Below, one piece after another: positions 6,517-8,037 of a stretch of DNA of 8,037 nucleotides. Both the position numbers and the translations under genes were made by a program. The stretch lies in contig JALVGO010000246.1 in the NCBI GenBank assembly GCA_027029065.1, forward strand, positions 1-8,037, written 5' to 3'. This DNA is from Sulfurovum sp. Its GTDB lineage: Bacteria > Campylobacterota > Campylobacteria > Campylobacterales > Sulfurovaceae. Each line of letters opens with the position of its first letter. The stretch's first letter is position 1. The notes beneath the pieces are model-generated. The model was not told where the DNA came from. It made no database searches and saw only the letters and a program-made list of their open reading frames with translations.

Positions 6517-6550
6517 TCAAAGTTTCAGGTATTTGGTTGGTGCGGTAATA
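6517..6550 (-). repeat. Right terminal inverted repeat
   Basis: Ends GGTTGGTGCGGTAATA; inverted copy of 6279-6312 with two differences. It ends 29 bp before the nitroreductase start codon, so it lies where that gene's promoter would be expected. Confidence 0.85.
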
Positions 6551-6560
6551 TTGATATAGA
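6533..6560 (+). promoter_or_regulatory. Weak candidate promoter for the nitroreductase, half inside the element's end
   Basis: TTGGTT (6533-6538, in the terminal repeat) and TATAGA (6555-6560, in flanking DNA) are 16 nt apart. The matches to consensus are modest (3/6 and 4/6). No better promoter stands next to the gene. A start near 6567 would leave a very short leader containing AGGA (6569-6572). Confidence 0.25.
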
Positions 6561-6579
6561 CAATACAAAAGGATATCCC

Positions 6580-7212
6580 ATGCTGCAAAACCACTTTACC
6601 CAAGCGATGCAGTTTCGACACGCCTGCAAACTGTTTGATGAGACCAAAACCATCCCCGATGAGACCATGCGTTATATTCTCGAAGCAGGACGCACCTCAC
6701 CCTCTTCTTTTGGAATGGAGCCGTGGAAGTTTCTGGTCGTAAGCAACGATGCGCTCAAAGAAAAACTCAGACCGCTGTGCTGGAATCAGCCGCAGATTAC
6801 CACCTGTTCGCATCTGGTTATCATATTGGCAGCCATTGAGAGTGTCAGACCCCAAAGCGGTATTCCGCAAAAACGGTTTGCCAGACGCCCGCTGCCGCCT
6901 GAAAAGATAGATGCCTACATCGACCTCTACGGCAACTTTCTTGCCGATACACTCTCGACTGATGAGAAGACCTACTGCTGGACAGCAAGGCAGTGTTACA
7001 TTGCACTGGCAAACATGATGACGGCTGCTGCATATGAAAAAATAGACTCATGCCCCATCGAAGGGTTTGAAAAGGAGAAGGTAGAAGCCCTGCTTGAGAT
7101 TGATACAACACAGTACCAGATAGCGGTCATCACCGCATTTGGCTACCGTGTCAACCCGCAAAGCAAGCAGTTACGCCTACCCTTTGAAGAGGTGGTAGAG
7201 TTTATCGACTGA
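6580..7212 (+). CDS. Nitroreductase family NAD(P)H-dependent FMN oxidoreductase
   Basis: The 210-residue protein matches the usual family length. RHACKLFD at 13-20 is the N-terminal FMN-phosphate binding segment. LEAGRTSPSSFGMEPWKFLVV follows at 34-54, the classical PSSxxxxPWxF block. Further on are WTARQCYIALANMMTAAA (134-151), SCPIEGF (157-163) and FGYR (187-190), with LRLPFEEVVEFI at the end. The family reduces nitroaromatics, quinones or similar acceptors with NAD(P)H through FMN, usually as a cytoplasmic homodimer; the physiological substrate cannot be told. The start at 6580 is set by AGGA at 6569-6572 and by homology. The frame stays open back to 6391, but that part is the palindromic element and carries no recognisable protein sequence. 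The gene overlaps the convergent methyltransferase gene by 11 bp. Confidence 0.92.
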   Translation: MLQNHFTQAMQFRHACKLFDETKTIPDETMRYILEAGRTSPSSFGMEPWKFLVVSNDALKEKLRPLCWNQPQITTCSHLVIILAAIESVRPQSGIPQKRFARRPLPPEKIDAYIDLYGNFLADTLSTDEKTYCWTARQCYIALANMMTAAAYEKIDSCPIEGFEKEKVEALLEIDTTQYQIAVITAFGYRVNPQSKQLRLPFEEVVEFID

Positions 7213-7879
7213 TCTGAAGCATCTCATTGGCTCCCTTTTGAAACTCATAGCCCGTTTTAAGCACCTCTGCTTTGCATCCGTTGCTTCGCAAATGATCTAT
7301 CACCGGCTCAAGATGCGGCGAGGGCTTGTTCTCCAGTGTCAGCAGCGGAAAGATACGCACCTCTTTGGCCACCCTCAGCATCTCATCAATAGATGCTTTA
7401 TGAAACGTTTCATCGAGATAATCGCTATAGAGAAAGAGCAGATGCGAGCAAAGCGCCATATCGAAGCTGTCATCCTCAAAGGGAAGCTCGGGAAGTTCGG
7501 CGGCAATGTAACGCCCCTCCTCCAAACCCTCTTCATAATCCATCAAAAACTCCATCATCGCCTCGATGCGTATATGCTCCAGAGACTCCACATCGGGGAT
7601 GTTCTTCCAGACAAAATTGTCCGCATTGGCACGCACCTGTGTCATAACCTCTTCGGCCACCTCATCGATGCGCTGCATGATCTGCTGTTTCGTGTAGGCA
7701 TAGAGCGGATCGATGGAGACCACTCTCCCACCATCATAATCCACTTCAGTATTGAAACTGCTCGGTCCGTCACCGCAGCCGAGAATGCGCTTGTGCAGCA
7801 CATCCTCTTTGCCAAGGTTAAACATCTCCATATACTCTTTTTTGCTCCGTCCCCATGGGACGATATTTTCCAGTTTCAT
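7202..7879 (-). CDS. Class I SAM-dependent methyltransferase
   Basis: The 225-residue protein carries the SAM-binding motif I as ILGCGDGPSSFNTE (32-45), an acidic end of strand 2 in VVSIDPLYAY (53-62), and the post-motif LPFEDDSFDMALCSHLLFLY (132-151), a typical FDxVxCxHxL-like block. About 65 residues between motif II and the latter block form a helical, acidic insertion. A Rossmann-type C-terminal half follows (EMLRVAKEVRIFPLL at 166-180). The substrate is unknown. I chose ATG at 7879, which has AAGGA 6 nt upstream; a TTG two codons earlier would sit almost on the ribosome binding site. The 3' end overlaps the nitroreductase 3' end, leaving no room for a separate terminator. Confidence 0.88.
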   Translation of the reverse strand: MKLENIVPWGRSKKEYMEMFNLGKEDVLHKRILGCGDGPSSFNTEVDYDGGRVVSIDPLYAYTKQQIMQRIDEVAEEVMTQVRANADNFVWKNIPDVESLEHIRIEAMMEFLMDYEEGLEEGRYIAAELPELPFEDDSFDMALCSHLLFLYSDYLDETFHKASIDEMLRVAKEVRIFPLLTLENKPSPHLEPVIDHLRSNGCKAEVLKTGYEFQKGANEMLQISR

Positions 7880-7897
7880 CGGCAATCCTTGTATATC

Positions 7898-7927
7898 ATT
7901 ATCTTATGGCGGTAGCTTACCATACAA
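7898..7927 (-). promoter_or_regulatory. Candidate promoter of the methyltransferase gene
   Basis: On the minus strand TTGTAT (7922-7927) and GATAAT (7898-7903) are 18 nt apart. The -10 is five of six to consensus, but the -35 is poor. Transcription would start very close to the AAGGA site, giving an unusually short leader. Confidence 0.3.
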
Positions 7928-7975
7928 TCACTTCCACACATCATACCTGACAAACAAAGTAACATTGCAACCATC

Positions 7976-8037
7976 CTACACCTCCACTTTGTACCCAAGT
8001 ACAATCTCATCCGCACACATCCCGCGAAACCCAAAAG
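7976..8037 (-). CDS. C-terminal end of an unidentified gene (N-terminus outside window)
   Basis: One minus-strand frame enters from the right edge and reads 19 residues, FGFRGMCADEIVLGYKVEV, before TAG at 7976-7978. The balanced, protein-like composition suggests a true C-terminus. Another frame stays open longer across this stretch, but its product is unusually rich in Met and Cys. The fragment is too short for a family call. It lies about 95 bp upstream of the methyltransferase on the same strand. Confidence 0.45.
   Translation of the reverse strand, partial: FGFRGMCADEIVLGYKVEV

Larger units (their letters stand above)
6279..6550. mobile_element. Palindromic MITE-like element with 34-bp terminal inverted repeats and TA ends
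   Basis: The two ends are inverted copies of each other (6279-6312 and 6517-6550, 32 of 34 identical). TA sits at both outer edges, consistent with target-site duplication by a TA-targeting transposase such as the IS630/Tc1 group; this assignment is inference. The similarity continues inward in patches. AGGACT, 10 nt, AATTCAA occurs in the left half (6350-6372) and again, inverted, in the right half (6455-6477). GCAGA at 6384-6388 is matched by TCTGC at 6436-6440. At the exact centre is CCC-TTCG-GGG (6409-6418). The whole unit could form one large cruciform or RNA hairpin. No credible coding sequence lies inside. With about 268 bp between the TA copies it would be non-autonomous. It could also be a structured regulatory RNA. 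Confidence 0.72.

Noticed and set aside
6279..6550. Integron attC site
   Set aside because: The element is imperfectly palindromic, but the ends do not fit the GTTRRRY core (GTTGGTG breaks it), and it is longer than typical attC sites. No integrase or cassette is visible.
6391..6579. Possible N-terminal extension of the nitroreductase
   Set aside because: The frame is open by chance through the palindromic element; the family N-terminus and an AGGA site fit the ATG at 6580.
7238..7915. A 225-codon open frame on the plus strand opposite the methyltransferase gene
   Set aside because: The minus strand shows clear SAM-binding motifs; the plus-strand product has none and no ribosome binding context.
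7905..7924. Hairpin TATGG...CCATA as intrinsic terminator
   Set aside because: The stem is only about 5 bp and neither strand has a T-run after it.
1..8037. CRISPR array, tRNA or rRNA genes
   Set aside because: No regularly spaced direct repeats of suitable length and no tRNA or rRNA signature were seen on either strand by eye.

Overview
The window reads as a Gram-negative bacterial chromosome of moderate GC. Lys/Phe-rich proteins, AGGA-type ribosome binding sites and tight gene packing suggest a Campylobacterota-like sulfur or hydrogen oxidiser, but no marker gene proves this. Everything is read from sequence alone; family names rest on recognised motifs.

Positions 1-6188 hold a six-gene cluster on the minus strand, transcribed right to left: a zinc-ribbon/HTH DUF2089-type protein (6188-5829), a two-helix membrane protein with a coiled coil (5839-5207), LemA (5185-4586), a lipoprotein with TPM, NTF2-like and PDZ-like parts (4586-3150), a 76-residue membrane protein (3141-2911), and a large M50 site-2 protease with C-terminal HEAT repeats that runs off the left edge (2895-1). 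Junctions run from 11-nt and 1-nt overlaps to gaps of 8-21 nt, so this is almost certainly one operon. A near-consensus sigma70 promoter (TTGACA-N17-TACAAT) lies just upstream of its first gene, with two perfect 14-bp direct repeats 31 bp apart across the promoter.

The gene-free stretch 6189-6579 holds that promoter and a 270-bp palindromic element (6279-6550). The element has 34-bp terminal inverted repeats (32/34 identical), TA at both outer ends, repeated hairpin modules in each half and a TTCG loop at its exact centre. It looks like a MITE (non-autonomous transposable element) inserted between the two divergent genes.

Positions 6580-7212 (plus) encode an FMN-dependent nitroreductase-family oxidoreductase whose start codon is only 29 bp from the element. 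It converges on, and overlaps by 11 bp, a class I SAM-dependent methyltransferase (7879-7202, minus). At the right edge 19 C-terminal residues of another minus-strand gene are visible.

Working model (inference): the DUF2089 protein is the operon's regulator, and the other five products form an inner-membrane assembly in which LemA and the TPM/PDZ lipoprotein act with the M50-HEAT protease in envelope quality control or signalling. The operon and the palindromic element are the two parts most worth a second look.
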